Shown here: positions 14,101-25,299 of the stretch, piece by piece
How the letters are laid out: each line of letters starts with the position of its first letter
Position numbering within the stretch: position 1 is the first letter of the stretch
Assembly: GCA_013399115.1 (NCBI GenBank)
Contig: VXAA01000971.1
Coordinates: 1 to 64,000, forward strand
Direction of reading: 5' to 3'
Length of the DNA: 64,000 nucleotides
Origin: Anseranas semipalmata
Lineage: Eukaryota > Chordata > Aves > Anseriformes > Anseranatidae
Made by a program: the position numbers and the translations under genes
Notes under the pieces: generated by a model
Database searches by the model: none
Told to the model about the DNA's origin: nothing
What the model saw: the letters and a program-made list of their open reading frames with translations, nothing else

Positions 14101-17100
14101 CTGAAAATCTGCAGTAAATTCGATTGACACTTTGCTAAAACTGCCCAAGCAGCTAAAAAATCATTTCCTATATAGCCTAAAAATTCTTATATCTAAATGA
14201 AATACTTGAAAATAAAATAGATGAATAAAAATATGCTTAAAACGTCCACTTTAAAACAAAAGTTTTAGCCTATTATAAATGCTCTGAAACAAAACAAACT
14301 CCATTCTGTCTTATTAAATCTTAAACCAATTCAGTAGTCCACAATAGTCCACAATTTTTCCCTATCAATAGAGACTACCAGAAGTCCTCCTTCACTGCAG
14401 AAAACTGATTTTGCAAATAATCTTCTACATTTGCTGAAATGTAACAGCTTTAATATGCTTGCCAATAGTAAGAACCATCAGATAAACGAATCCCAAGATC
14501 CCATGAAAATGCCAAGAAAATAAAACCTTATGCCTACTGTTCCAATGGCCTTCATTCTGATCCTAACCAAAAAAAAAAAAAAAGAAAAAAAAGTATCTGT
14601 ATAGGTCTAACAGAAAGAAATTCTAAAAAAAAAAATTAAAAAATGTTTCAGCGTAATCAAAATATTTTAATTCAGAAACGTTTGTTATAAATCAAAATGC
14701 TTTCTTTCAAAACACATTTTTAAAAGGTAGTATCATAATACAGTTTCTTAGAAAATGAAACAAAAAAGGGTTTCATAACTGAAATCAAAACTCTTAACTG
14801 CAAATGAATGCTTAGATAAAATCGAAAATTTTCTTCTGAGTTTCTTGCTTAGACAAATCAGCAAATCAAGACATTTCACAAAGGATCAGACATTTTTGTG
14901 TTTTCCAACAGTTAATCATTTTAAGAAACTTTATCCAAATAATTTTACTCAGGATCTTTTCACCTCATCTCCTTCTTCTATATGTAAGACTTTTTCCCTC
15001 AATACTAAGTTTACATTTTTATCGTATTCATTTCATACTGTTCTTGTAATTTACGGTAGATTTACTACCATTATTCCAAGTCCTCAAATAATCACAAAAC
15101 CACAGGTATTGTGAATTAAGGTTAGGGTTATCACAGCTTTCCTCTCTTACGTCCTTTATTTTAGACTCATTATGACAACTCCTTTGGTAGCCTGGTGATT
15201 CAGATATGCTCCTTGCTCCATGCCAAAATAAGTCAGAGCATGCATTTTATCCCATTATTTAGGTGCTGGCAGTAGAATGAGTTGTTAGATTTAATAACTT
15301 TTTAGCACCATATTTAGTGAAGTCACCATACGGATGACTGCTCAAGGCCATCAATAAAGCAATAAAGTTTTAAAGCCAAGTTCAGACTTGATGAAAAGTA
15401 TAGGTCCATGACACCCAACAAGCCTATGTCAGGTAATATCTAACCCCTAAGTACCACAGCTGAGCAGCTGGCTTCACCTCTGCTAATTCAGACAAATATC
15501 TGTCCTCAATAATAAGCTCAATCTGTACTACGTTGCCGAACAAAATGGCCAGACTACCATAGTCATCACCCTAAGGCCAATTCTCTTAAGATCAGGTTCA
15601 ACATACACTAGGAAATTTTTTCTCAAGCTTTATTTACTAGTTGGAGAAAGAGAGGCCTGCCATTAAAAAGAAATCACATAAAACGAAAAGAAATACTCGT
15701 GTATCTTTGCTCTACCCACAGGCTTTTCATTTACAATTTTCAGCATTTCAGACATGGCGACTCAGTACTTTTTACAATAAAATCAATAAAACAGTAATGA
15801 TACATGGAAAAATATAACACGAAGTTTTCAGCTTCCAAGTTAACTTGAACGTTAACGTGTTAACAACTGAAGTCTAACTTAACAATATATACTATCAAAC
15901 GTGTGTCTGCAATGCAGCTGGAGAAATGTGGATAGCATTTTACAGTATCTGCAGCCCCATAACTAACCTGTAACTTTTATGAACCAGGCAAGAACCTTAA
16001 AAATATTACCTTAAGAACAGCACAAATCATTATATACAAAATAATTTGTTTAAAATAAATTGTTACCTCAACTATAAATCCTGAATTAGAGTTGTGGTGC
16101 AAGTTAGTCATAAGAACTCCACAGTTAGTCATAAAAACTACAACAAAACTTTGATCTAGTCCTTCGGTCATTCCTCATGGTCTGATGAGGAATACCACAA
16201 TCAATTGATGCCCACCCTTATTTCCCCTTTTGACTCGTGATGTTCTATGATGGTAAGAAATCAAATCCAATGATTTATTTTGTTCTTTGAACAGCTCCAA
16301 GCATGCCAGGCTTTGCACAGAACCAGAGTTCAGCTATGCTGCTATTACCTTACTACATTCAATTTGCTTTGCAGGCCTCACAGAATGAGTTCCACTCAAC
16401 ACGGTAAGGAAGAACAGGTCCGGTGGAGAAAACAAGCAAATGTTTCCTTTTACTTGGTCGTTGACAGAAGTGCTGCCTATCTCTCATTGTCCTTAGGGAA
16501 TTAGCCATGAAACAGCAGAAATGCTACCTGCTTTATCAAAAGTTTACAGAACCTTTATAAGCTGCCTATAGCTCTTCGTATGTATTAAGGGTCTGCCTGG
16601 GTGGTTATTGTGAAATGATGTGGAAAGTGACACCACCATTAAGGTAGTTCCTTGCACCTCCTTTGTATAGATGCCACTAACAAGACAAAGCAAGATAAAG
16701 AAATTACCATCGTTATAAACAACCTGCAAGGCAGAATGTTCATCCACTTGGTTGTACCCACCTGTGAGTGACAGAGTAATTCCCAGAGTCACTGAGTTCA
16801 GCTGGCCAAAACTCCAGAAAATTCATTTGCGAAATAATTCTGTGTGTTTCCTTTATCAGTTTCTGCCTTCCAGCATGTTCTTTGTACCAGTTTATTGTGT
16901 ATTCTTCTTCCTCAAAACGTTGTCGTATTGACTCGGGAAAACAAAGGAAAAAATATTCCCCTTCTAGTACATCAATGGAGGCACGAAGGGGACACAGCTT
17001 CTCTTCAGAGAAAGAGGAAAAAAGGCTCAATACTTTTTCAGAAAATGACATTAGCCTGACTTTAAAGTGATTTGCTGTGTAGTAGGTCTTTTATAAAGTG

Positions 17101-18704
17101 ACTTTCTTTCAGCAGAGTAGTTTAGCAGTATTTATTTGTTCCAGAAAAATTTATTTCAGTCTGAAAACTCAGTTGTCCAAGTTTTCATTCTACCTCACCC
17201 AAGCAAAACTAGAGGGTATAGAAAGATAAAAAATGGACATTTCCCTAAGATTTTTTTCATGTGGTCCAAAAGTGTATGAATCAAATGAGCACAGACGGTA
17301 GAATCTGGCCTCACTCTATAATAAAGCAGCTGCCACAAATGGAAGGGGGAAGGAAAATTTCTTCACATATGGTTTGACTTGACAAAGATGGCTAATCCTC
17401 AGAATTGATCCACTGCCATAAAAGCAGAGATCTTATGAATTAACATGTACATTTTCTTCCTAATTAAAACTAAATCATTACGTGGTAAGATTTCTTAAAA
17501 ACTTCACATATCTTTAGAAAATTTCCCTTGGAGCAAGATGTGAAAAAATTAGCCTCAAAGTCTGCTTTTCTAATCAAGTTTTCTAAATGTACCTTTGCAT
17601 GTGGAAGTCATACAAAATACAGAAAAGGAAACATGGTCTAGTGCGAATATTAAGAATAAAATAAGCCTTCACTCTCTATTTGTCCTAGAGATTATCTTTG
17701 TTCAGCAACTATTTTGACTACACTCCTGAATGGCACAAAAAGAAACAGGATCATTCCCTTCCTTGTTGTGGCTCTCCATACAGCCATGCTCCTGTACAAC
17801 ATAATCAGGTGTCTCCACACAGCATCTTGGTTCTATTTATTTCATAATTTTGTTACTTTGGAACAAATTTCTAAAGTCTGGAGCTGGGCTGAAATTGAAA
17901 AAGCCTTTACGATTTTGTTCTTAGATGTGATGTACAAATGTTTCACCGCTTTGAACAACTGTCAATAAGATTCCGTATATTTCGAAAATATTTTGGCAAA
18001 TATCAGCCCAGAAAGCCAACTGCATCCTGGGCTGCAAAAGAAGTGTGACCAGCAGGTCGAGGGAGGTGATCGTCCCCCTCTGCTCTGCCCTTGTGAGGCC
18101 CCACCTGGAGCACTGCGTTCAGCTCTGGGGCACAAGAAGGATGTGTGGACCTGTTAGAACAGGTCCAGAGGAGGGTCACAAAGATGATCAGAGGGCTCGA
18201 GCACCTCTCCTATGAAGAAAGGCTGAGAGAGCTGGAGATGTTCAGCCTGGAGAAGGCTCCGGGGAGACCTCGTTGCGGCCTTTCAATAATTAAAGGGGTC
18301 TTACAAAAACGATGGAGAGGGACTCTTTACTTGGGTAGACAATGATAGGACAAGGGGGAGTGGTTTTAAACTAAAAGAGGGTAGATGTAGATTAGACATT
18401 AGGAAGAAATTCTTTACTCAGAGGGTGCTGAGGCACTGGAACAGGTTGCCCAGAGAAGCTGTGGATGCCCCATCCCTGGAGGGGTTCAAGGCCAGGCTGG
18501 ATGGGGCCCTGAGCAACCTGGTCTAGTGGGTGGCATCCCTGCCCATGGCAGGGGGGTTGGAGCCAGATGATCTTTAAGGGCCCTTCCAACCCAAGCCAAT
18601 TCAATCATTCTATGATTTTGAAGGTTCTACTGTTGAAATGAGGATTTATACTTACCCGTGGCAGATTCAGTGATAAACATTAACAAAAAAATCATCAGAA
18701 TCAT
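1711..18704 (-). CDS. IL18R1: IL18R1, interleukin-18 receptor alpha chain (whole gene, 10 coding exons)
   Basis: This is the ligand-binding chain of the IL-18 receptor, a type I membrane protein that signals with IL18RAP through MyD88. The coding exons, in transcript order, are 18704-18656, 17002-16762, 10989-10812, 9545-9392, 8848-8786, 6537-6381, 6204-6071, 4727-4566, 3766-3608 and 2111-1711. All have AG acceptors and GT donors, their phases close, and they total 1,698 nt (565 residues plus stop), close to the mammalian length of about 540. The order is signal peptide (about 1-16), three Ig-like domains (about 17-325), membrane span (about 336-360) and TIR (about 380-530). TIR box 1 reads [11 protein letters not shown], box 2 reads [10 protein letters not shown] and box 3 is FWK at 521-523. 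Several N-glycosylation sequons lie in the ectodomain. The match to IL18R1 rather than a paralogue rests on the TIR ([29 protein letters not shown]). The exon model is inferred from sequence, without transcript data. Confidence 0.93.
3608..3766 (-). CDS. IL18R1: IL18R1 coding exon 9: TIR domain, boxes 1 and 2
   Basis: The 159-nt exon has a TTTTCCAG acceptor and GGAG|GTAAGTG donor. It encodes TIR box 1 ([10 protein letters not shown]) through box 2 ([18 protein letters not shown]). The exon length of 159 nt and phase 1 at both ends match exon 9 of IL1RL1 exactly. Confidence 0.95.
4566..4727 (-). CDS. IL18R1: IL18R1 coding exon 8: membrane span and juxtamembrane segment
   Basis: The 162-nt exon starts after TTTTACAG and ends GGAG|GTATGA. 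It encodes [13 protein letters not shown], a run of about 25 hydrophobic residues (around 336-360), then [17 protein letters not shown]. The sequence after the span (RVDLVLFYR) is a family hallmark also found in IL1RL1 (RVDIVLFYR). Confidence 0.92.
6071..6204 (-). CDS. IL18R1: IL18R1 coding exon 7: second half of Ig-like domain 3
   Basis: The 134-nt exon lies between an ATTGCAG acceptor and AAAG|GTACAG. It encodes [16 protein letters not shown], then [16 protein letters not shown] and [12 protein letters not shown] holds both a sequon and the Ig3 closing cysteine. The intron to exon 6 is only 176 bp. Confidence 0.9.
6381..6537 (-). CDS. IL18R1: IL18R1 coding exon 6: first half of Ig-like domain 3
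   Basis: The 157-nt exon encodes [29 protein letters not shown] and EEEFKKL. It contains NCT and NET glycosylation sequons and the Ig3 disulphide cysteine and tryptophan. The donor is taken at CA|GTAGGT, which leaves two bases to complete a histidine codon with the first base of exon 7. Reading past this donor meets a stop at once. Confidence 0.86.
8786..8848 (-). CDS. IL18R1: IL18R1 coding exon 5: linker to Ig-like domain 3
   Basis: This 63-nt exon encodes about 21 residues ([20 protein letters not shown]), the typical short exon before Ig3 in this receptor family. It has a TTTTTAG acceptor and a GTATG donor. It is easy to miss because it lacks its own start or long open frame, but the phases on both sides fit exactly. 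Confidence 0.88.
9392..9545 (-). CDS. IL18R1: IL18R1 coding exon 4: second half of Ig-like domain 2
   Basis: The 154-nt exon is bounded by GATGCAG and GTAAG. It encodes [15 protein letters not shown], then [20 protein letters not shown] and [16 protein letters not shown] carries the Ig strand F tyrosine and the second disulphide cysteine. It joins to exon 5 through a split aspartate codon. Confidence 0.92.
10812..10989 (-). CDS. IL18R1: IL18R1 coding exon 3: first half of Ig-like domain 2
   Basis: The 178-nt exon runs from a CATAG acceptor to AAG|GTAATC. It encodes about 60 residues, starting [20 protein letters not shown] and ending NDSITWYK, so it is cut in phase 0 right after the Ig tryptophan motif. 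NFT and NKS are N-glycosylation sequons. The WYK|DC junction is at the same place as the 87-nt intron in IL1RL1, as expected for paralogues. Confidence 0.9.
10990..16761. other. Large IL18R1 intron between Ig1 and Ig2 exons
   Basis: The 5.8-kb intron is AT-rich. It holds a T-run near 13,637, A-rich stretches at 14,570-14,645, and no CR1 or LTR that I can recognise. A 146-codon plus-strand frame at 12,199-12,639 opens on GTG, shows no domain, and is best read as chance. Confidence 0.55.
16762..17002 (-). CDS. IL18R1: IL18R1 coding exon 2: Ig-like domain 1
   Basis: The 241-nt exon follows a pyrimidine-rich tract and CTGAAG acceptor and ends CACAG|GTGGGT. It encodes the first Ig-like domain, residues about 17-97, including [32 protein letters not shown] and the sequon NYS. 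The ELSDSGNY block is the usual Ig-fold 'D-x-G-x-Y' strand F motif. The phase of two trailing bases fits only the exon at 10989. Confidence 0.9.
18003..18620 (+). mobile_element. CR1 LINE fragment (3' end) in IL18R1 intron 1
   Basis: This is the 5'-truncated 3' part of a CR1 retrotransposon. It has remains of the C-terminal reverse-transcriptase region ([31 protein letters not shown], with many frame breaks) and the conserved 3' UTR (aggaagaaattctttactcagagggtg, ggttggagccagatgatctttaagg). It ends near an imperfect cattctatgatt repeat. It lies opposite in strand to IL18R1, and its end is about 36 bp from the signal-peptide exon donor. Confidence 0.9.
18656..18704 (-). CDS. IL18R1: IL18R1 coding exon 1: start codon and signal peptide
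   Basis: The ATG at 18704-18702 opens a short hydrophobic leader, [16 protein letters not shown], and the exon ends in phase 1 at a GTAAGT donor. The leader joins to EKLCPLR in the next exon. Upstream of the ATG, two nested acceptors (TTTTTCTTAG and GGCTTTCAG, exon starts 18773 or 18765) suggest that this exon begins with about 60-70 nt of 5' UTR and that a non-coding first exon lies further upstream. The context before the ATG is CAAGAAA, with a purine at -3. A CR1 fragment ends only about 36 bp past the donor. Confidence 0.85.
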
Positions 18705-18789
18705 TTTCTTGAGTTACTTCTCACTTCTTCCCCAGAAAAATGAAAGTGAATTTTTCTTGCTTGTACTGAAAGCCTAAGAAAAACAGATC

Positions 18790-21560
18790 CACAGATCATC
18801 ACCAGGTACAATGAAATACCATTTTGAGCACTGCAAGCAGTGTAACTAATGCCTGTTACTGAAGAAGGCTTTCCAAATGGAAAGTTATTTTTTTACCATA
18901 ACAGGTATTTTCATGTATCAGGTAATATATCTAGATTTTCCTTGGAAAGTTTTATTTCAAGTTCAGAAAGCAATGCAAGGTCTCTTCCCTCCATTTTCAC
19001 GTTCATGAGACATCCTTTGTACTCCCAAGTAAACTGACAGTCTTACAGAAGCATCTAGACTTAGACCCCAAGTCAGTGAATGCCTACTGCTGAGCAGGAC
19101 AGTGTTTTTTTCCCCGCAGAGTATGATCTTTGCGGGCCTGGACCTTACAGAAACACAACTAACAGAATCTTCCCTTGCGTTTCAGGACAACAGCACAATG
19201 TTGATGGATCAGACATCTTGGTGTCTAATTTTATCCTGTTGAAAAACAATGAGGTATACAATTTTGCCTTATATTTCCATCTATTGAACAGATAAGTACC
19301 AACTGAGAGTGCTAATGCTTCCATCTGGGGGGAGAAGATGAAGAAACTCACACTCAATTGTGCTTTCAAAGACAAACGCAAAACATTACTAAATAAAACC
19401 AGCATGAAGTATCTCTTCTGAGATTTGTCTGAACAGCAGGTTAACAACCAAGGGCAGAGCCAGTCCTAAGACCGTGCCTGTTTTGCTAACCAGACAGACA
19501 GCTTAGATGCATAATAACCTGAGTTCAGCCAAGACAGATGTCCTTACTCAGACACTTACCCGAACGTGAATGTACAAATAAGACACATACTTAAGAGAGA
19601 GATTTCACAGAGAGCTGTCAAAAGTAATCTCATTTAGCATTCCATTTCTCTCGTTTTACTACCTAAACTCTTGCAATCTGACAAGACATACTTACTGTTG
19701 TAAGACACCTGCCTGAGATCCACAGTCAGAAACTTCCCGTGACATTAAACAGCAGCAGGCTGCAGTAGGCTATTGCATTTCAAGCAATATTCCAGAATGA
19801 CATCAAGATGTGTAGCTGCTCTTTCTCTTATTGTTCTCCCCAATTCATCACAAGTGCGCCATCATCCCATAAATCACTGTAAGAAGATGAAAGAACTGTT
19901 TCACATCCCCTTTTTCAGACCAACTGGCAGACAGACCCCTTTTAGAAAGCATTTAAAAGAAGCTGGATGCTGAACACTGCAACAAGCAATTTTAAGGGAC
20001 CATACAGTAAACTCCTCGGAGCTGGTTTCGGTTCCCTTCTACACATGGAGATTCAAACTGCTACACTTTACAGGGAAAGAAGGGCCTCCCTCTTTATTTT
20101 CATTTCTTGAATTTACTTTTCATTTTTCGCCCTATCACATCCAGAAGAAACACAACTGTTACAGACCATGAAACCATCATCCACTACATAAGGATAAAAT
20201 TACATATCATCAGATTTTAATTCTAAATCCCATTCTTTGTTGGCACATCCCATCAGCACAAAATGGATATTTTGGTGAACACAGAGCAAAGCCCTTGATT
20301 CTCTGAACAGGGATTAAAGAACAAAGTCTAGTGCAAGCTACTTAGTTATAACCAGGTTTGAGATTGGTGGGTACAAATAACATGCAAAACACAGCCTGCG
20401 TCTTGCTCCTACACTGCTGTTGAACCTGATCAATTTGTCTGAAATTGACTGAAAAGTAAAAAAAAAAAAAAAAGTTGTCTATTAGTTGTCTAAAGTGACA
20501 ATAGCTTTAAGCATGTTTTTCAAATTTCATACATGCTTAAAGCTAGAGTTGGTCATTTAATTACAAAAAATGGTTCTTAAAAATAGCTGTGCCATTGTGA
20601 ATCTAACAAAATCTTAAAACAAACTGAACATTTTAAATTCTGCAGACTGCATTAATGATATCTCACAAAGTAGATAACTGAGTGCATTTAATCATCGTTA
20701 TAATTATTCCTCATTTTCCTAGAATCACCAGAAGATTTTTGAATGAAAGAGGGCTGACATATTGAAGTGATCCTCAGTTTTGGTCAAGTCACTCATTTTG
20801 ATCAACACTTTTGGAAACCTGAATTTCAACCCAAAGGGTTGTGACTTCCTTTGAAAAAAAAAAAAAAAAAAAAAAAAGAAATCAGATTCTTCTGAACCTC
20901 AGATTGTTTGAACAGACATTTTGGGGTCAAGTGAGGAAACCACTAATTTTACCTCTTTAAAGATGTCTTCTTGTGGAATTTAAGTCTTTTTGAGATATGA
21001 CTACATAGTGCCACAAATCACATAGGATGCATGCAGAAAAGCAAAAAAGATGTAGCAAACAGTTGCCTTAACCTTAGTAGATCTAAGCACTATTCTGCCA
21101 GGATTAGTAGTTATTGGTTAAAACGAAAATCCACCTTCATTTCAAACAACATAAGTGTTTACTCACCATGCAGGTCTTGCCAGGTTGAAAGTGGATGCAG
21201 AGGTGCTCCTCCAAACTGCAGACTGTTACAACTTGTACTTACAAATCTGCTGAGCCTTAATTCATCACCGAAACAGAGTGATCACTCTCAGTGAGTCAAT
21301 GCAAAGACAGCTCAGTCTGAAAAACCTCCTGAAAAAGCAAGCGCAGAATTTGTCACTTTGAACTGTTGACTGCAGGGAGGAAAATGGAAAAGGTAGAAGT
21401 GAGAAATTCACTCTTACCTTTTCTTAGTCTCTTAATCGATATCTTACTAGCATTGATTGGAAAACTAATAGCAAGTGATGAGTATTAACGTTTCTAAATG
21501 AGGCACTTGAGGGCTGATACACAAACGGTTTAAGAATCTTTTTTTTTTCCTGCTACCACC
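18790..21560. other. Region upstream of the IL18R1 start-codon exon
   Basis: This is most likely IL18R1 5' intron sequence if transcription starts in the CpG island to the right. No coding exon is seen. A-runs occur at 20,460 and 20,855. Minus-strand donor-like sites are present, such as CATG|GTGAGT near 21,166, but without transcripts none can be assigned. Confidence 0.4.
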
Positions 21561-21569
21561 TACTCCAAA

Positions 21570-22100
21570 GCTACCTAGGTGTGAGGGGAAGGGCCAGGGC
21601 AGCCTGGGGAGGGAGACGGCAGTGCCAGTGAGGGGCTACGTAACGAAACCAGCCCTTTCCAGGGCTAAATTATTTATGACAGCTCCGTAATAGGGAGAAG
21701 GGGTGCTAAGGTCCCGAGCCGGGGGGAGGAGAGCGGCGCGGCTGCCGAGGGGAGCGCGACGGGGAAGGGGCTGGGGACAGGCGGCGGGCGACGGGGACAG
21801 GCGGAGCTGGGGACGGTGCCGGGCCGGCGGCGGGGCAAAGCCGGACCCCCACAGCCCCACCCCGATCAGAGGCAGCCGCTGGGCTCCTCCGAGGTGTGGG
21901 GGAGGAACAGGGGCTGCCCCTCCCGGCCCTCGCCCCACGCATCCCCCCGCCCTCCCTTCGCCGCTGCCGGGCCCTACCTGGCCGGCGGCCGGGGCGCTGG
22001 GCCGGAGCCCAACGACGCGCAGCGCCGCCCCTTCCTGCGCCGGGCAGCGGGGGCCCTGCGGCCGGNAACGCCTCTTCCTCTGCGCTTCTGCTGAAGGCTC
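21570..22100 (-). promoter_or_regulatory. CpG island, probable IL18R1 promoter and first non-coding exon
   Basis: About 500 bp of strongly GC-rich, CpG-dense sequence stands out from the AT-rich surroundings. It lies 3 kb upstream of the IL18R1 ATG exon, which itself has an acceptor before the ATG. On the minus strand a GGCCAG|GTAGGG donor at about 21,979 could end a first exon here. CpG islands usually mark vertebrate promoters, so use by IL18R1 is the simplest reading. The strand and start site are inferred. A single N sits at 22,066. Confidence 0.6.
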
Positions 22101-22262
22101 GTGGCAGGAGTCTTTTTCCGAGAAGTGTGATGGAAGTGCCTTAGGAACGTGCATGTTAAGCTAAATATAGCAGCTTTGATCTGTGTTACAACTCCCCCCC
22201 TCGCTGGCTGTACTGAGGATGAGGATGTAGCCTGAAAAGCTGATATGCTGCAACGATTGAAA

Positions 22263-22350
22263 GAAAAGAAAAAGAAAAGAAAAGAAAAGAAAAGAAAAGA
22301 AAAGAAAAGAAAAGAAAAGAAAAGAAAAGAAAAGAAAAGAAAAGAAAAGA
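22263..22350. repeat. (AAAAG)n pentanucleotide microsatellite
   Basis: About 17 near-perfect AAAAG units form a purine tract next to the CpG island, only about 160 bp away. All long open frames here (KRKEKKRKEK on one strand, FSFLFFSFLF on the other) are products of the repeat and not genes. Confidence 0.95.
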
Positions 22351-22359
22351 GAAGCCTCA

Positions 22360-24180
22360 CAAGTCATGATCTGCAGGAAAAAAGAGAAAAGGGGAAACAA
22401 GATCCTATAAAAGATCTACTGACACATGGATCAGATTCTCCTGATCTCAGTGCTATCTTTTCTGTGCTAGCATCCTCTTTGGGGGTAGAGTGATGCAAGG
22501 GTTCAAGACACAAAACATTTTATAATTCCATTGCTGTGAACGGAGTGTGTGTATGCACCTCTAAATAAACCCTCGTGCCACTAGCTGACTGGTTTTAAGC
22601 CAGATGTTGATCTATTGGAACTGTGGTTCCATCAAGGATTTCTGACAGCTGTGTTTCCTCCTTAAGTACTGTTGCTGCGTAAATGAACGTTTGCCACTGT
22701 TTATTTCACACAGATAGTTTATTCGATAAGTACTGTGTAATGACTCACTATACTTCTAAATGAAGTTATTTTGATAGCAGCAGAAAATTTTTCATCCCCG
22801 CAGGATTTCTTTTGTTTTCATATTACCCTGTTCATCTTCAGAAACTTGTCTGGTGACAGCCACCTTTTTTCTTTTTCTTTTTTTTTTTTTTCACCCAGGA
22901 CAGTACAAAATTTCCGAGTAATAACAGGAGATGTCACTTTGGAGGTGAAATGAGCAAGTTACACTAAGAAAAGGAGGGATTCCACAGAGCTGGCAGTTTT
23001 CATATTTTGCTGCTGAGGTGAAGCAAAAAACCCTGGAGAGTTTTACTGTCTCACCTAGTTTGCTTTCCTCATCACAGATTAAAACAATATGTATATAAAC
23101 GCAATCAGACTGTTAGCTAATGTAAATCAGCACAACTTTGGGAAAGTCAGCTGAGGATCTGTCCCACTGTTAACTACTTTTAAAATGAGTACAAGATAGT
23201 TCACCGTGTTTATTGTTCTTATGACTCGGTGCTTGATTTTAAAACTTAAAAAAAAAAAAAAAAAGTATATATTGTAGAGACGATAATGATTTTACATGAG
23301 TCTGAAAGCAATTTAGCAGACAACAAATAAATTGGTAAAGTAAAATACCATCAGCTATTTACTTTGACAGGCTAAGCCTTAACAGTTTGGAAACATCTGT
23401 TCTGTTTTACTTGCCCTTTTACAACAATATTTTCCATGATTTTTTCTCATATTCATTTGCTTTTGTATTCTTTTGAAATACTTTCAAGTTGCTGAACTTT
23501 CAGCTGCATTGTAGAAAGCACTGTGTTCAATTAGTCCTTTCGACTGATGTCATAGCTAGCCCTGAGATGTGTGAACGTACACAGAACGAGAATCAATTTT
23601 ACAACTTTTAATTCTCAGACTAATACAATTTTTAATGGGGAAGTAGTAGCCTTGTAATAGAGATGTAACTCAACAGTGAAAATAACTGCAGCTCAGCGTG
23701 GCATCCTGGTCATGATGAAAATGCCATGATGACAATGGAAGTGCACACTAATATTGAAAATGGATTTTTTTTCTGTGAAGCTTGGACCAGCTGACCAATC
23801 AGCTGGGGACGACCAGTTACTTCGTACAGTTTTTCACATCTTTCTTTTCCATCCACCGTACATAACACAGAGGTGCCAACTGAAAACCTAAACTGTGAAA
23901 CTGCTTCCGTCATAAATAGCAACACATCTAGCTCTTGTAATCACAGTCTAAAACTGTTCTTTGATTCTAAGTGGTAGTAGTCTTTCTAAATCTACCTCTG
24001 ACATATCTGCATACCAACTATATTAATTCTTAGCTGACATGAAGTTATATTCCATTGTTTTTCACCATTATCTGTCCCTAATGTCAAAAAACAGGTTCCC
24101 AGCTGATAACATGTCTGTAGGAACCTCATAAGTTTTCCAAAAATTCTGGAATATGCAGCTTGCACATTTTTCAAAGTTTC
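22360..24180. other. Intergenic DNA right of the CpG island, no gene recognised
   Basis: The stretch is AT-rich with T/A runs at 22,878 and 23,250. No exon, RNA gene or intact repeat element was identified. Confidence 0.5.
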
Positions 24181-24186
24181 CTCCAC

Positions 24187-24990
24187 ATCATGGTATCACA
24201 CAATAATTCAGGTTGGAAGAGAACTCTGGATGTCATCAGGTCTAGCTCAGGGCAAGTTCAGCAAAAACCTGAGCTCCTCCAAGCATGGAGATTCCACAGC
24301 CTCGCTGGGCAGCATTTGACCGTTCTTCAGTGAAAACTTTTTCCTAATATCTAATTGCAACTTCCCATGTTCTAAGTTGTGTCACTTGCTTTTATTTGTC
24401 CCACCCCTATGCACCTTTGAGAAGAATCTGACTCCATTCAGTTTCTCTACCTTTCCATTAGATTCCTGTAGACAGAAGCAGGATCTCCTCTCCCTCTATA
24501 TCCTGTGTGCTTGGTGGTCTTTCCATGGACTTACTGCAGTCGGTGTCTTGTTTGTACTGGGGAGCCCAAAACTGTAGAACTGATACAGTTCTACAGATAA
24601 CTCACAAATGCTGAATACAGGGGGATAATTACTTTCCTCAATTACACTTTCACAAGGTGCAGGGTGCAGTTGGCCTTCTTTGTCCCTGCTGACTCATGTT
24701 CACCTTAGCGTCCACCAGGGCTGCCAGTCTTGTCTTTTTCAGCAAAGCTGCTTTGTGCTGAGCTCACCTCTAGGCTGTATTGCTGAATGGGATTTTTCCA
24801 TCACAGATGCAGTGCTTTGCATGTGCCTTGGGTTGAACCTTGTGAGTTTCCCATCAGTTGATTTCTCCAGCCTGTTGCAGTTCAAAACATCAGCGCTGCC
24901 CTCCAATGTGTCAATACTCCCTCCTCGGTTACGTTTTATGTCTGAAAATCTGTTGATTGTGCAGTCCTATTTCCACGGTCATTAATAAGG
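24187..24990 (-). mobile_element. Old CR1 LINE fragment, minus strand
   Basis: Read on the minus strand, this matches the CR1 3' region. Starting from its 3' end on the plus strand, it shows caggttggaagagaactctgg, then cctcgctgggcagc and the block around actggggagcccaaaactg, which is the antisense of the RT C-terminal region. It is much more diverged than the copies at 46.8 and 49 kb and has no open frame. Confidence 0.75.
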
Positions 24991-25074
24991 ATACTAAACA
25001 TTATTGGTACAGATATGAGACCCTGAGGGATGTCACTAGTAATTTACTGTGAGCTGGGATTTGTATGCTGATCA

Positions 25075-25235
25075 CAGTCCCTTGTTCCAGCATGGATGAC
25101 CTCTGGAGGCCATCTGGTCCAACACCCTTGTTCAAGCATGGCCATCTAGAGCAGGTTGCCCAGGACCAGACAGAATATCTCCAAGAAGGGAGACTTCACA
25201 AGCTCTCTGGGCAACCTGTGGCAGTGCGCAGCAAC
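25075..25235 (-). mobile_element. Short CR1-like fragment, minus strand
   Basis: The words gacctctggaggccatctgg, gagcaggttgcccagg and ctctctgggcaacctgtg are typical of antisense CR1 3' ends. The piece is short and decayed, and may be part of the same old insertion as the neighbouring fragment. Confidence 0.6.
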
Positions 25236-25299
25236 CAAACAATTATCGCACTTCATTTTAGCAGGAACTAGTTTTCATACCACAGAAGTCACTAGGAGC

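Noticed and set aside
21636..22164. Several overlapping proline/arginine/alanine-rich frames
   Set aside because: They are produced by CpG-island base composition on both strands and cross an N.
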